From NCBI RefSeq assembly GCF_001953875.1, contig NZ_MQUR01000013.1, positions 1 through 64,000 on the forward strand: a stretch of DNA of 64,000 nucleotides, given 5' to 3'. Below are positions 26,894-36,621 of this stretch, in pieces. The stretch is from Streptomyces amritsarensis (lineage in GTDB: Bacteria > Actinomycetota > Actinomycetes > Streptomycetales > Streptomycetaceae). The notes below the pieces were generated by a model. That model was not told the DNA's origin, did no database searches, and saw nothing but the letters and a program-made list of their open reading frames with translations. The position numbers were made by a program, and so were the translations under genes. The number at the start of each line of letters is the position of its first letter. The stretch's first letter is position 1.

Positions 26894-28312
26894 TCACGAA
26901 CCCTTCAGATGGCCCATCAGCCGCTCGAAGTCGGCCCACCCCGCCAGGTCCGACGGATCGCCCGGCAGCGGGTAGTAGTACGCCGGACGGGACTTGGGGC
27001 CCAGCCGCACCGGCTGCGCGGCCAGCGGCGTGTGCCGGGCCCGGTCGTCGGGCATGCCCCGGACCTCCTCCGAGCCCAGGACGAAGGCCAGCGGCACCCC
27101 CGGCCCCTCGAAGCGCGGCGGTACCAGCAGGTCACGGCGGGCTTTGCGGAGCTGTACGAGCATCGACTGCAGGCGGTGGCGGGTGACGAGGGCCTCCGCG
27201 ACCCGGGGCAGGGCGTCCAGGGGCGGCTGCTCGCCCTCGCCGTAGCCGAGCGCCATCGTCACGGTCTCCTCGACCCCCGCCTTCGTGCGGCTGATCCGCA
27301 CCGTCGCAAGACCGGGCCGCTCCCGGCCGCCCACGACCACGAACCAGGTCGGCTCGGGGGCCCGTGTGAACGCGACGTCCGTCAGCCGGCCCGGCGACCA
27401 GGGCAGGTTGGCGGGCTCGGCCGTGCCCCAGCCCGCCGGAGGGGCGCCGGTCAGCTCGCGCCACACCGTCTCCAGGGCACCGCCGAGGACCAGCCGGTCG
27501 TCCGCGGGGTGGATGGTGCGGAAGGTGAGGGCCAGCTGCCGCTGCGGCGTCTCCCGGACCTCCTGGTACGAGGCGGCCACCGCGGTCCTCGGGTCGTCCT
27601 CGGTGGCGTCCGGCGCGACGACCGTGGCGAACATGCCCTCCTGCCAGCGCAGCACCGCGCCCGAGAGGCCGTCGTAGTAGCCCTCCCGCTGGTCCTGCAC
27701 GACCCAACGCGAGGGCCAGTCGGGCATGTTGGCCAGCACCGCGGGGGACAGCACCGTCCCGGGCGGGGTGACGATCTGCAGGCCGCGCTCGGCCGCGGCG
27801 GCGGCCCGGAAGGCGTCGGACAGCCAGGCCGTCATCGCGACGACCGGGCGGTCCATGATGACCACGGCGACGTTCGGGGTGAGCACGTCGACGGCGGGCT
27901 GCGCCGCCGCCGGCGTCGGCGCCACGCTGATCCCGTCGCTCTCCACCACCGCCACCGACCGCGCGGCCTCCGGCGGCCAGGCGCTCCCCGAGGAGAGCGA
28001 GGCCAGGCGGGCCGCGAAGGCGCCCGCGAGGCGTTCCGCCTCGGGCACGCCGGTGGTGGCGCGGGCCTCGGTCCACCAGTAGGGCACCCGCGGCGGGGTG
28101 GCCCCGAGCAGCCGCTCCGCCTCCCCCTCGACCTGCACCAGCAAGGGCGCCTCGACCGAGACCAGGGGCCGCCCCTGCTCGTCGCAGAGTTGGACCACCG
28201 CACCCTCGCCGGCCGTGTCCACCAGCTTGTCGGGGCCCCCGGCGAGGAGGCCCGCGAGCACCGCCCAAGGGGAGGGCATCTGCTGAGTCAGTGCGACGAC
28301 GTCCTTGGTCAT
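26894..28312 (-). CDS. DUF6177 family protein of the type VII locus
   Basis: A 472-residue protein that I place in DUF6177, found beside eccC in Streptomyces type VII clusters. It begins TKDVVALTQQMPSPWAVLAG and contains APLLVQVEGEAERLLG, VVIMDRPVVAMTAWLSDAFRA and a C-terminal LPGDPSDLAGWADFERLMGH. No membrane segment or nucleotide-binding motif is apparent. It lies 16 bases after eccC, so it belongs to the same transcript. A structural or substrate-handling role in the secretion complex is inferred from location only. Confidence 0.75.
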   Translation of the reverse strand: MTKDVVALTQQMPSPWAVLAGLLAGGPDKLVDTAGEGAVVQLCDEQGRPLVSVEAPLLVQVEGEAERLLGATPPRVPYWWTEARATTGVPEAERLAGAFAARLASLSSGSAWPPEAARSVAVVESDGISVAPTPAAAQPAVDVLTPNVAVVIMDRPVVAMTAWLSDAFRAAAAAERGLQIVTPPGTVLSPAVLANMPDWPSRWVVQDQREGYYDGLSGAVLRWQEGMFATVVAPDATEDDPRTAVAASYQEVRETPQRQLALTFRTIHPADDRLVLGGALETVWRELTGAPPAGWGTAEPANLPWSPGRLTDVAFTRAPEPTWFVVVGGRERPGLATVRISRTKAGVEETVTMALGYGEGEQPPLDALPRVAEALVTRHRLQSMLVQLRKARRDLLVPPRFEGPGVPLAFVLGSEEVRGMPDDRARHTPLAAQPVRLGPKSRPAYYYPLPGDPSDLAGWADFERLMGHLKGS

Positions 28313-28328
28313 GTGGTCCTGCGGCCCT

Positions 28329-31300
28329 TCACTCGGCTGCGTACACGGTCTGGATCAGGCGGTTGGACTGGCCGCGGCGCACCAGGACGCCGCGGCCGGC
28401 CGGGTGCTGGGCGGCGTACACCCCGGGGAACAGCTGGCCCTCGCTCCGGTCGCCGGCCATGACGACCGCCGAGGCACCCGATTCGCGCAGGCCCTGCACG
28501 AGCGGCTCGTACATGCCGCGCGAAGCGCCCGCCACGCGGCGGGTCAGCACGAAGTGCAGGCCGATGTCCGCCGCCGAGGGGATGTACGGGACGAACGGGG
28601 CCAGCGGTGACTGTCCCGCGGTGGTCAGCACGTCGTAGTCGTCGACGAGGACCACGATCCGCGGGCCGCCGCCCCAGCTGCCCGGCTCCAGGTCCTCCAG
28701 CGGGGCGCTGTCGTCGGGCATCCGCCGTTCCAGCTCGGTGGCGATGCCCGCGGCCAGCCCGGCGCACATCTTGGCGTTGTAGGCGTAGCCGCCGTTGAAC
28801 TCCTCCGGGACCACTCCGCGCAGGCTGCGCCGCGGGTCCATGATCGCGAAGACGAGTTCGTCCTCGCCGTGGCGCTCGATGAGGCCGCCGGCGATGGTCT
28901 TGAGGAGGTTCGTCTTGCCGCACTCGCTGTCGCCCATGACCAGCAGGTGCTGGTCGTGGTGGAACAGGTCGAGGAGTACGGGCGCCAGCGCGGTCTGGTC
29001 GAGGCCGATCGGCACCCGCTTCGGCTCGGCGACCGGGCCCGGCAGCAGGTGCGGTTCCAGCACGTGCGGGAGCACCCGCACCGGCTGGGCGGCGTCGCCG
29101 CTCCAGGTGGCCCGGATCGTGCGGGCCGTGCGTTCCAGTACGGCGCCCAGCTCCGAGGTGTCGGTGAGCCCGTCCGTGCGGGGCAGCGCCACCTGCGCGA
29201 AGAGCTTGCCGTCGGTCAGGACGCGGCCCGGCTCGTCCGGCGAGAGCGTCTCGGCGAGCTTGCGCTCGATGCTGGACTCGCTGGGGTCGTTGAGGCGCAG
29301 CTCGACACGGGTGCCGAAGTTCGACTGGGTGGCGATGCGGACGTCGTTCCAGCGGAGCATGCCCGCGACGACGTGGATGCCGTAGCCGCCGCCGCGCTTG
29401 AGGATGTCGACGACGGCGTCGTCGAGCTCCTCGAAGTCGTCGCGCAGCGCCCCGAACCCGTCGATGACCAGGACGATCTCGGCGGAGGCCAGCTGCGGCA
29501 GCCGGCCGGCCGCGTGCAGGGTGCGCAGCTGCTCGACGGAGTCGATGCCGTGCTCGCGGAAGAGGTCCTCGCGCAGGGCGAGCATGGTGCGTACCTCTTC
29601 GACGGTGCGGGCCGCCCGCTCGCGGTCGGCGCGTCCCGCGACCCCGCCCACGTGCGGCAGCCCGGACAGGGCCTGGAGGCCGCCGCCGACCAGGTCGAGG
29701 CCGTAGACCCCGACCTCCTGCGGGGTGTGGGTCAGGGCGAGCGAGAGGACCAGGGTCCGCAGCAGAGTGGTCTTGCCGGACTGCGGGCCGCCGATGACGG
29801 CGACGTGGCCGCCCGCGACGGTGAGGTCGAGGTACCACCGGCCCTGCCACTGCTTCGTCGGGTCGTCGAGCAGGCCGAGCGGCACCACGAGCCGGTCGCG
29901 GCGCGCGGTGAGCTGCATGCCGCGCACCCCCACGTCGAGGGGGCCGGCGACGGAGTCCAGGGCGACCGCGTCGGGCAGCGGGGGCAGCCAGATGCGGCGC
30001 ACCGGTCCGGCGGCGTGCTGCAGCTGGTCGACGATGACGCCCATCTCGGTGGGGCCGGTCTCGCGGCGGCGCGCCGAGGGTTCCTGGCCGCCCGTCTTCT
30101 CCGGCTCGGACAGGGAGTTGAAGGCCCCGTACTCCAGGGCGAGCGGGCCGCTGTCCTCGTCCGCGGAGCGCTGGACGGGACCCCGGTAGGCGCCGGAGAC
30201 GTAGCTCGCCTTGAAGCGCTCGTAGTGGCTGGTGTCGACCTTGAGGTAGCCGAATCCGGGCAGCGGCGGGAGGTGGAACGCGTCGGTGGTGTCCAGGACG
30301 GTGCGGGACTCGTCGGCGGAGAAGGTGCGCAGGCCCAGACGGTACGACAGGTAGGTGTCCAGGCCCTTGAGCTTGCCGCCCTCGATGCGCTGGCTGGAGA
30401 GCAGCAGGTGCACGCCGATGGACCGGCCGATGCGCCCGATGGACAGGAACAGGTCGATGAAGTCGGGCTTGGCGGTCAGCAGTTCACCGAACTCGTCGAT
30501 GACGACGAACAGGTGCGGGAGCGGGTCCAGGTCGGGCCGGCGGTCGGCGCGCAGGGCGGCGTAGTCACCGATGTCGGCGACGTTGCCGGCGTCCTTGAGG
30601 ACCTGCTGGCGGCGCTTGACCTCGCCGGCGAGGGAGGCGTGGACGCGCTCGACGAGACCGGCCTGGTTCTCCAGGTTGGTGATGACGCCGGCGACGTGCG
30701 GGAGGTCGGCGAACGGCGCGAAGGTCGCACCGCCCTTGTAGTCGACGAGGACCAGGGCGAGGTCCTCCGGCGGGTGCGTGGCCACCAGGGCGAGGACGAG
30801 GGTGCGCAGCAGCTCGGACTTTCCGGAACCGGTCGCGCCGACGCACAGGCCGTGCGGGCCCATGCCCAGCTCGGAGGACTCCTTCAGATCGAGCAGCACG
30901 GGCTCGCGGGCGTCGCTGATGCCGATGGGCACGCGCAGGAAGGCCCGTTCGCCGCGCGGGGCCCACAGGCTCGCGAGGTCCAGGCGGGCGACGTCGTCGA
31001 TGCCGAGCAGGTCGGCGAAGTCGACGGGCCCGGACAGCGGGGCGTCGATGAGGGACTCGGCGGACAGGCGCAGCGGGGCGAGCATCCGGGCCAGGCCTTC
31101 GGCGAAGGGGATGCCGACCTCGTCCACGGTGCCGTGGGCGCTGATGGGCTCGTCCTGGCGCAGGTCCTCGATGAGCACCCGGTCGCCGTCCACGGTGATC
31201 CGCACGCCGACGTGGCCGGGTTCCTGGATGCGCTGTTCGAGCAGGTGGAGGACGGTGACGCCCATCTCGCGAAGGCCGACCGCGTCGTCCGGGCGCGGCA

Positions 31301-32303
31301 GTTCGACGGCGTCCGCACCGTGCCCGTCGGCCACGACGAGCAGTCGGGACGTCATGGACAGGGCGTCCTTGCCGGACAGCCCCCGGCGCACCTCGGCGGC
31401 GTAGGAGGCGCGGCGGCGCAGCTCCGGGCCGATCTGCCGGGCGAGCTGGTCGGCGGAGGGGGCGATGCGGCGGGCGGCGACGGGGCCGTCGAGCTGCTCG
31501 GTGTCCAGGAGGTGCGGCATCCACTTGGCCCACTCCCAGTCGGGGAGCCGGTCGCCGGGTGCGGCCAGTGCGATCGCCACGTCGTCGGGGGCGTGCAGGG
31601 CGGCGGCCTGGACCATCAGGGCGCGTGCGACGCGCAGGCAGTCCTCGCGGGGGCCGATGACGCTGATGTTGCCGACGCGGTCCAGCGGCACGGTGAGCGG
31701 CAGCTCGGTGCCGTTGCGGAAGCGGGCGGTGAGCGCCGAGGCCTCGTTCAGCATGAACCGGTCGGGCGGGGTGAGGACCGTGGAGCCCTGCTGGCCGATC
31801 TGCAGGTCGCGGACGGGCATCTCGCCGGTGCCGACGCGCACGCGCAGGAAGTCGCCGTCGGTGCGGCGCCGTTCCCACAGCCGGGCCGGGTCGCGGACGA
31901 TGTCGTACAGGGCGTGGGGCGGCGGGTTCAGCACGTCGGCGTGCTCGCCGCGTTCGCGTTCCTCGGCGGAGAGCTCCTCGCGCAGGTCCTCCAGGTAGGC
32001 GAGGTAGGCCTCGCGCTGGGTGCGGCGGGTGCGCTGGGCCTTGCCGCGCTGGGAGAAGACGAGCGCGATCGAGCCGACGATGGTGACGACGAGGATGAGG
32101 GCGCCGAGCGCGGCGAACTGGCTGTTGCGGACGACCGTCATCATCACGACGGACGACATGACGCCGGCCACGGGAAGCAGCGACATCGCGATGCTGCCCG
32201 CCTTCCCCTCGGGGAGGTTGGGCGGTGCCTCGATGGTGCGCGCCTCGGGGGGCGCCGGCGGCCTGACGGTCCGCGCCGGGCGGTGGATCAGTCGGGTACT
32301 CAT
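28329..32303 (-). CDS. eccC: EccC, FtsK/SpoIIIE-type ATPase of type VII secretion
   Basis: A 1324-residue motor protein. Two N-terminal membrane helices (about 37-58 and 65-85) are followed by a stalk and three ATPase domains. Their Walker A motifs are VGATGSGKSELL, IGGPQSGKTTLL and MGDSECGKTNLL. The first domain has good Walker B segments (LALVLVDYKGG, HLFVVIDEFGELL). Domains 2 and 3 are more divergent, as in other EccC proteins where they bind substrate signals. ATG 32303 follows the MinD-like gene by two bases. It should drive export of the WXG100-like proteins and probably the nuclease toxin. Confidence 0.93.
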   Translation of the reverse strand: MSTRLIHRPARTVRPPAPPEARTIEAPPNLPEGKAGSIAMSLLPVAGVMSSVVMMTVVRNSQFAALGALILVVTIVGSIALVFSQRGKAQRTRRTQREAYLAYLEDLREELSAEERERGEHADVLNPPPHALYDIVRDPARLWERRRTDGDFLRVRVGTGEMPVRDLQIGQQGSTVLTPPDRFMLNEASALTARFRNGTELPLTVPLDRVGNISVIGPREDCLRVARALMVQAAALHAPDDVAIALAAPGDRLPDWEWAKWMPHLLDTEQLDGPVAARRIAPSADQLARQIGPELRRRASYAAEVRRGLSGKDALSMTSRLLVVADGHGADAVELPRPDDAVGLREMGVTVLHLLEQRIQEPGHVGVRITVDGDRVLIEDLRQDEPISAHGTVDEVGIPFAEGLARMLAPLRLSAESLIDAPLSGPVDFADLLGIDDVARLDLASLWAPRGERAFLRVPIGISDAREPVLLDLKESSELGMGPHGLCVGATGSGKSELLRTLVLALVATHPPEDLALVLVDYKGGATFAPFADLPHVAGVITNLENQAGLVERVHASLAGEVKRRQQVLKDAGNVADIGDYAALRADRRPDLDPLPHLFVVIDEFGELLTAKPDFIDLFLSIGRIGRSIGVHLLLSSQRIEGGKLKGLDTYLSYRLGLRTFSADESRTVLDTTDAFHLPPLPGFGYLKVDTSHYERFKASYVSGAYRGPVQRSADEDSGPLALEYGAFNSLSEPEKTGGQEPSARRRETGPTEMGVIVDQLQHAAGPVRRIWLPPLPDAVALDSVAGPLDVGVRGMQLTARRDRLVVPLGLLDDPTKQWQGRWYLDLTVAGGHVAVIGGPQSGKTTLLRTLVLSLALTHTPQEVGVYGLDLVGGGLQALSGLPHVGGVAGRADRERAARTVEEVRTMLALREDLFREHGIDSVEQLRTLHAAGRLPQLASAEIVLVIDGFGALRDDFEELDDAVVDILKRGGGYGIHVVAGMLRWNDVRIATQSNFGTRVELRLNDPSESSIERKLAETLSPDEPGRVLTDGKLFAQVALPRTDGLTDTSELGAVLERTARTIRATWSGDAAQPVRVLPHVLEPHLLPGPVAEPKRVPIGLDQTALAPVLLDLFHHDQHLLVMGDSECGKTNLLKTIAGGLIERHGEDELVFAIMDPRRSLRGVVPEEFNGGYAYNAKMCAGLAAGIATELERRMPDDSAPLEDLEPGSWGGGPRIVVLVDDYDVLTTAGQSPLAPFVPYIPSAADIGLHFVLTRRVAGASRGMYEPLVQGLRESGASAVVMAGDRSEGQLFPGVYAAQHPAGRGVLVRRGQSNRLIQTVYAAE

Positions 32304-32305
32304 CG

Positions 32306-33667
32306 TCAGTGGCGCTTCTGGGAGAGCTGGAAGACGTCCGCGGCGAGCCGGGCGGCGGTCTGCCGGGTCGAGTGGGCGAGCAGTTCGGTGCGGATGTGGC
32401 CGCCGTCCGCCAGGTGGCGGTCGTAGGGCAGGACGTGCACGCTCGGTCCGGCGGCCTCCAGGGTGCGGACCGCGTCGGCGAGGTCCACGCCGGAGTGCGG
32501 GGCCTGTTCGGTGATGACGACGGCGGTGCTCGCCAGCATGTGCGGCGGCAGGCCCTTCATCCACTGGAGGACGGCGAAGGTGCTGCTGACGCCGTCCAGG
32601 GTGGCGGGGGTGGCCAGTACGCGCGCCTGGGAGGCGGAGAGGGCGACGCGGGCGACCTCGGCGGGGAGGGTCTCACAGTCGACGACGGCCACGCCGAAGT
32701 AGCGGCGCAGCGCCACCATGGCCCGTTCGTAGGCGCGGGTGTCGAGCATCGCGCCGATCTGGCCCTGGCTGCCGGGCAGCAGCCAGGCGTTGTCGCGGAG
32801 CTGGACCAGGTAGCCGGTGATGTCGAGCAGTGACATCTGGGGTTCGACGATGTCGGCGACGTCGCCGGTGGTCCAGCGCAGGCTCTCGGCGCCGAGCCGG
32901 ATGGGCAGCGAGCCGAGCGCCGGATCGGCCTCGACGAACAGGACGGGGTCCTGGCGGTAGTGCGCGTAGGTGGTGCCGAGCAGGGCGGCGACCGTGGACT
33001 TGCCGGCGCCGCCGCGGATGGAGGTGACGGCGATCTGGCGGCCGGTGGTCACCGGCTGCTGGAGCAGTTCCGCGGCGCGGGTGGCTTCGGCGACCTCGCG
33101 TGCCGCCGACGAGGAAACGGTTCTCCGTACGGCGCGCAGGGCGCGGGCGCTGAACGACTCCCCGTGCCGCGGCTTGCGGCCGGTCCCGGAGAGCCGGCGG
33201 TCCACCGCGGGCTTGGAGTCGGGCGTACGGGTCCGCTGCCCCTGGCCCGCGGCGGCGTACGCGGCCTGGGGCTGCGGCTGCGGCGGGGCCTGCGGGTGGG
33301 GCTGGGCCTGCGGGTACGGATGGGCCTGCGGAGGGGGGCTGCCCTGGGGGCCGGCGGGCGCCGGGGCGGCCGCGCCCGGGCCGGAGCCCTGCTGCGGGTA
33401 GCCGTACGCGGGAGGCTGGGCGGGAGCGGGCCCGCCGGGGCCGGCCGCCGGCGGCTGCGCCGCGCCGGCGTGCTGCGGTCCGGCGCCCGGGACCTGGTGC
33501 GCCCCCGGATGCCCGTGCGCGGGGGCCGCGGCGCCGGGGGCGGGGGCCTGCCCGGCGGGAGGTGCGGCCGACTGCTGCTGCGGCCCCGCCGGGCCCTGCA
33601 CCGGAGGCCGGGCCCCGCCCTTGAGGTCGCGCAGGACGTCGCCCTGCCAGTTCTCTGCGTTCGGCAT
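32306..33667 (-). CDS. MinD/ParA-like ATPase with a proline-rich N-terminus
   Basis: A 453-residue protein. The first about 150 residues are low-complexity, rich in Pro, Gln, Ala and Gly. The rest is a deviant-Walker ATPase of the MinD/ParA (SIMIBI) class: VTSIRGGAGKSTVAALLGTT, then FVEADPALGSLPIRLG and VAVVDCETLPAEVARVAL. Such proteins occur in type VII loci (EspI-like) and may regulate secretion in response to ATP level. The stop is two bases from the eccC start. The switch-region sequence is standard, so it is probably active. Confidence 0.85.
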   Translation of the reverse strand: MPNAENWQGDVLRDLKGGARPPVQGPAGPQQQSAAPPAGQAPAPGAAAPAHGHPGAHQVPGAGPQHAGAAQPPAAGPGGPAPAQPPAYGYPQQGSGPGAAAPAPAGPQGSPPPQAHPYPQAQPHPQAPPQPQPQAAYAAAGQGQRTRTPDSKPAVDRRLSGTGRKPRHGESFSARALRAVRRTVSSSAAREVAEATRAAELLQQPVTTGRQIAVTSIRGGAGKSTVAALLGTTYAHYRQDPVLFVEADPALGSLPIRLGAESLRWTTGDVADIVEPQMSLLDITGYLVQLRDNAWLLPGSQGQIGAMLDTRAYERAMVALRRYFGVAVVDCETLPAEVARVALSASQARVLATPATLDGVSSTFAVLQWMKGLPPHMLASTAVVITEQAPHSGVDLADAVRTLEAAGPSVHVLPYDRHLADGGHIRTELLAHSTRQTAARLAADVFQLSQKRH

Positions 33668-33688
33668 GTCTGCCCCTGCCCCTCTTCC

Positions 33689-35044
33689 TCAGAACTTGTT
33701 GAGCAGCTGCCCGTAGACGCCGAACACCCCGACGGCGAGCGGGAAGAGCCCCACCATGCCCACCGATTCGACGAGGTCGGCCGTGCGCCGCAGCCGGACC
33801 TGCACGTGGTCCGGCGGCTGCACCGCGAGGACGAGCAGCGGCAGCAGCGCCGCCACGGCCAGGACGGCCAGCGGGCCGGCGCCCCCGTCGTGGCCGATCC
33901 ACAGCACCACCAGGCGTACGACGAGCAGCGCCGCGGCGGCGATCAGCGCGACGACCTCGGCCACCAGCGGGAAGGCGCGCGCCCTCGACAGCAGGACGAC
34001 GGCGACGAGCGACGGCAGCGCGACCGTCCACACGGAGGGCTTCTCGGCGAGCGTCAGCAGCCAGCCGGCGGCCGCGGCGGAGATCGCCGTGACGATCGTG
34101 GCGAGCGCGAGCCCGCGGTGCGTGGCGGCGAGCGCGTTGCCCACCTCGTGGCGGCTGACGGAGGCACCGCCCGAGCGGCGGTCGTCGAGGGCCGTGAGCC
34201 CCGAGGCCATCAGGGCGAGCCGGGGCAGCAGGCCGAGCAGCACCACGGAGACGAGGGCCATGACCGCGCCGAGCCGGGCCGGCTCGCTCTGCACGGCGGC
34301 GACGGCCTCCCACAGGGCGGTGATCACGGCGGTGGCCGCGGCGCCGAAGAGCCCGCCGCGGCCGAGCGGGGAGAAGTGGCCGAGCAGGGCCAGGGTCAGG
34401 ACGAGCGCGCCCGCGACGGCGGCGAGCCGCGCGGTGCCCGGCCAGCCGTAGGCGTCCGCGGCGGTCCACGCGGCCAGGACGCCGAGCCCGCCGGAGGCGA
34501 GCAGGAGCGCCGTCGCCAGGCCCCGGTTGCCCTGGCCGATCCGCGAGACGACGGCGCCGGTCGCCATCAAGGCGAGCGTGAGGGCGGCCAGGGCGCCGGC
34601 CAGCGAGTCGAGGGCGAACTCGCGGCGGGCGAGCAGCGCGGCGGTCACGGTGAACGCGACGGTCGCCACGCCCGCGCTGCCCCGCCGGGCGGCGGGACGC
34701 CAGCGCCAGGCCTGGAGGTCGAGGTCGTCGGAGACCAGGTCGGTGACGTCGTGGACCACCGGGGCGGGCGGTGCGGAGTGACTCCGGACCAGGCGCAGGA
34801 CGGCTCCGTCGGCTATGCCGGCCGACGCGAGCGTGCTGTCGTGCGGCAGCGCGGAACCGTCCGGCGCGATCAGCTGACGGGTCAGCGGGCGCGAGGCGGC
34901 CCGGTCGTCGAGCAGCTGGAGTATGTCCGGGAGCAGTTGACCGATCGGCGTGTCGGACGGCAGGACCAGGTCGGCCCGGCGACGCTCGCCGATCAGGGTC
35001 ACCCTGCTGAGTTGCGCCCGGGAAGTCGTTGCTGTGCTCACCAC
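33689..35044 (-). CDS. eccD: EccD, integral membrane channel subunit of type VII secretion
   Basis: A 451-residue protein with an N-terminal ubiquitin-like YukD domain (residues about 10-95: VTLIGERRRADLVLPSDTPI, DGAVLRLVRS) and about eleven membrane helices. This is the EccD plan, and EccD forms the membrane pore of the secretion complex. Two adjacent GTG codons (35044, 35041) could start it. It precedes the MinD-like gene by 21 bases. No eccB, eccE or mycosin gene is recognisable nearby, although a small membrane protein lies just upstream. Confidence 0.9.
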   Translation of the reverse strand: MVSTATTSRAQLSRVTLIGERRRADLVLPSDTPIGQLLPDILQLLDDRAASRPLTRQLIAPDGSALPHDSTLASAGIADGAVLRLVRSHSAPPAPVVHDVTDLVSDDLDLQAWRWRPAARRGSAGVATVAFTVTAALLARREFALDSLAGALAALTLALMATGAVVSRIGQGNRGLATALLLASGGLGVLAAWTAADAYGWPGTARLAAVAGALVLTLALLGHFSPLGRGGLFGAAATAVITALWEAVAAVQSEPARLGAVMALVSVVLLGLLPRLALMASGLTALDDRRSGGASVSRHEVGNALAATHRGLALATIVTAISAAAAGWLLTLAEKPSVWTVALPSLVAVVLLSRARAFPLVAEVVALIAAAALLVVRLVVLWIGHDGGAGPLAVLAVAALLPLLVLAVQPPDHVQVRLRRTADLVESVGMVGLFPLAVGVFGVYGQLLNKF

Positions 35045-35153
35045 TTGCGGGAACCTATCATCGCGGGTTTGCGACCTTTCGGGGCGAAGGGGGACAGGGT
35101 GCTGCTGCCGGTCCGTGAAATCTCCCGGATCTGCACGCCTGGAGCTTCTTCCT

Positions 35154-35564
35154 CTACGACTGCACCGGCGCGGGCGACGTGGCCGAGTGCGAGGGAGCGG
35201 GCTGTGACGTCTTCGCAGGCTTCGGGGACTTCGAGGGCTTCGAGGGATTCGACGGCGACGGGCTCGCCGGACCGGACGGCTGCTGGGACGTGCCGGGCTG
35301 TCCGAGCGGCTGCATCTGCCCCTGTTGCTGCTGCTGTTGCCTCTGCTGCTCGGCCTTCTGCTTGGCGAGCGTGTGCTGGACGAAGGACCAGCCGACGCAA
35401 CCCGCGCACAGGACGGCCGCGATGGCGATGCCCGCGAACAGCTTCCCGAGCCGTTCGTCCGCCGTGCGCCGCGCCCGCTGGGCGCCGAACAGCAGGGCGT
35501 CCCTCATCCTGCGGCGGCGTACCGCCACCGACTCCAGAAGCTGGCTGTCGTAGTCCCGTGCCAT
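35154..35564 (-). CDS. Small single-pass membrane protein with a Gln-rich, Pro/Ser tail
   Basis: A 136-residue protein. It has a basic cytoplasmic head (ARDYDSQLLESVAVRRRRMR), one membrane helix (LFAGIAIAAVLCAGCVGWSF), a short coiled segment with a glutamine run (QQRQQQQQQGQ), then a Pro/Ser/Lys tail. Homologues beside eccD are common in Streptomyces, though the function is not known to me. The size and topology could suit a reduced EccB/EccE-like accessory, but no such domain is visible. ATG 35564 is preferred because homology-like sequence starts there; upstream in-frame residues look non-coding. Confidence 0.7.
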   Translation of the reverse strand: MARDYDSQLLESVAVRRRRMRDALLFGAQRARRTADERLGKLFAGIAIAAVLCAGCVGWSFVQHTLAKQKAEQQRQQQQQQGQMQPLGQPGTSQQPSGPASPSPSNPSKPSKSPKPAKTSQPAPSHSATSPAPVQS

Positions 35565-35753
35565 CTGTCGTCCGTCGCCCCAGTCCCGGCTCGTCGAGCG
35601 CCTGCCACCGCTCCAGGGCACGGCTGCTGAGTGTGCGCCAGGCCGAGCCCCCGTGTTTTGCCTCTGCAACATAGAGCATGCATCCGAATCCGGCACCTCC
35701 GGATCGGGGAGTCGACCCGCGGCGGAAGCGGAGAGCGGCGGCCCTCCAGCCGG

Positions 35754-36587
35754 TCACGGCCCGGCGGCCGGGTCCTTGGGCTCGCCCGCGAGGCGGACGG
35801 TGCTCATGATGCGCATGACCAGGGCGTCACCGACGGCGCCCGGCACGCCCGTACGGCCGTAGAAGTTCCAGGCGACGAGGTCGCCCCGGGAGTTCTTGAA
35901 GCCGAAGACGACCGCCCGGCCGTCGCCGGCGCAGCGGTTGGGGCGGGCGGCGCCCTGCGAACGGGCCTTGACATAGCTGCCCTTCACCCCGGTCCTCGTC
36001 GTGTACTCCTTCGGCTCGTCCCACTTCACGACGCTCTTGTCCGGCTGCGTGTACGCGGCGTAGACCCAGGTCGGCGCGCTCTTCTCGGCGACCTCCGCGG
36101 CGTCCTTGGCCCCGACGGCGCCCTTGGTGCCGGTGTTCGCGAGCCTGACGTCCGTGACCTGGCCGTCGCCGTCCCCGTCGATGCTGCACCACTTCGACTT
36201 GTAGAAGGCGGGCGCCGTGTGCCCGATGAGGACCTTGTCCGGGTCGACGTCGTCCACATGGCCGCTGAACACGGTGGGGGCGAGGACCTCCCAGTCCGGC
36301 GGGACGTCGAAGGCGGTGCCGTGCTGCGGGTTCACCACCGTCTTCCAGCCCGCGACGAGCGGCTTCGTCGGGTCGGCGGGCGCGGTCGGCGGGCGCTCCC
36401 CGTCCCCGCGGAAGAGGACCACGGCCGCGGTCGCGGCGGCTGCGAGCGCCAGGGCGGTCAGCGCGCCGATACCGGCGGTCGCGGCCCTGCTCCTGCTCTT
36501 CCGCACGGGTGCCGGCGGGGGCGCCGGCGGGGGCGGGAACCGGTACGGGTTCGGGTGCGGGTTGGGGTTCGGGGTGGGGGTCTGCAC
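35754..36587 (-). CDS. Membrane-anchored hypothetical protein with a Pro/Asn-rich cytoplasmic head
   Basis: A 277-residue protein. The first 30 residues are PNPNPHPNP-type repeats and polyproline. A helix (about 38-60, GIGALTALALAAAATAAVVLF) anchors it. The remaining about 215 residues form an extracytoplasmic domain (WKTVVNPQHGTAFDVPPDWE, KWCSIDGDGDGQVTDVRLAN, YVKARSQGAARPNRCAGDGR) with two cysteines. I recognise it as a common Streptomyces hypothetical family but cannot name a function. It is transcribed in the same direction as the PQQ-propeller gene, 34 bases downstream of it. Confidence 0.75.
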   Translation of the reverse strand: MQTPTPNPNPHPNPYRFPPPPAPPPAPVRKSRSRAATAGIGALTALALAAAATAAVVLFRGDGERPPTAPADPTKPLVAGWKTVVNPQHGTAFDVPPDWEVLAPTVFSGHVDDVDPDKVLIGHTAPAFYKSKWCSIDGDGDGQVTDVRLANTGTKGAVGAKDAAEVAEKSAPTWVYAAYTQPDKSVVKWDEPKEYTTRTGVKGSYVKARSQGAARPNRCAGDGRAVVFGFKNSRGDLVAWNFYGRTGVPGAVGDALVMRIMSTVRLAGEPKDPAAGP

Positions 36588-36621
36588 GTCGCCCTCCTGG
36601 TCGACCGGCTGTCGTACGGGG

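Noticed and set aside
28869..32426. 1185-codon + strand frame opposite eccC
   Set aside because: Same artefact. The eccC frame has three clear ATPase domains, whereas the antisense frame shows only Gly/Val/Asp-rich repeats.
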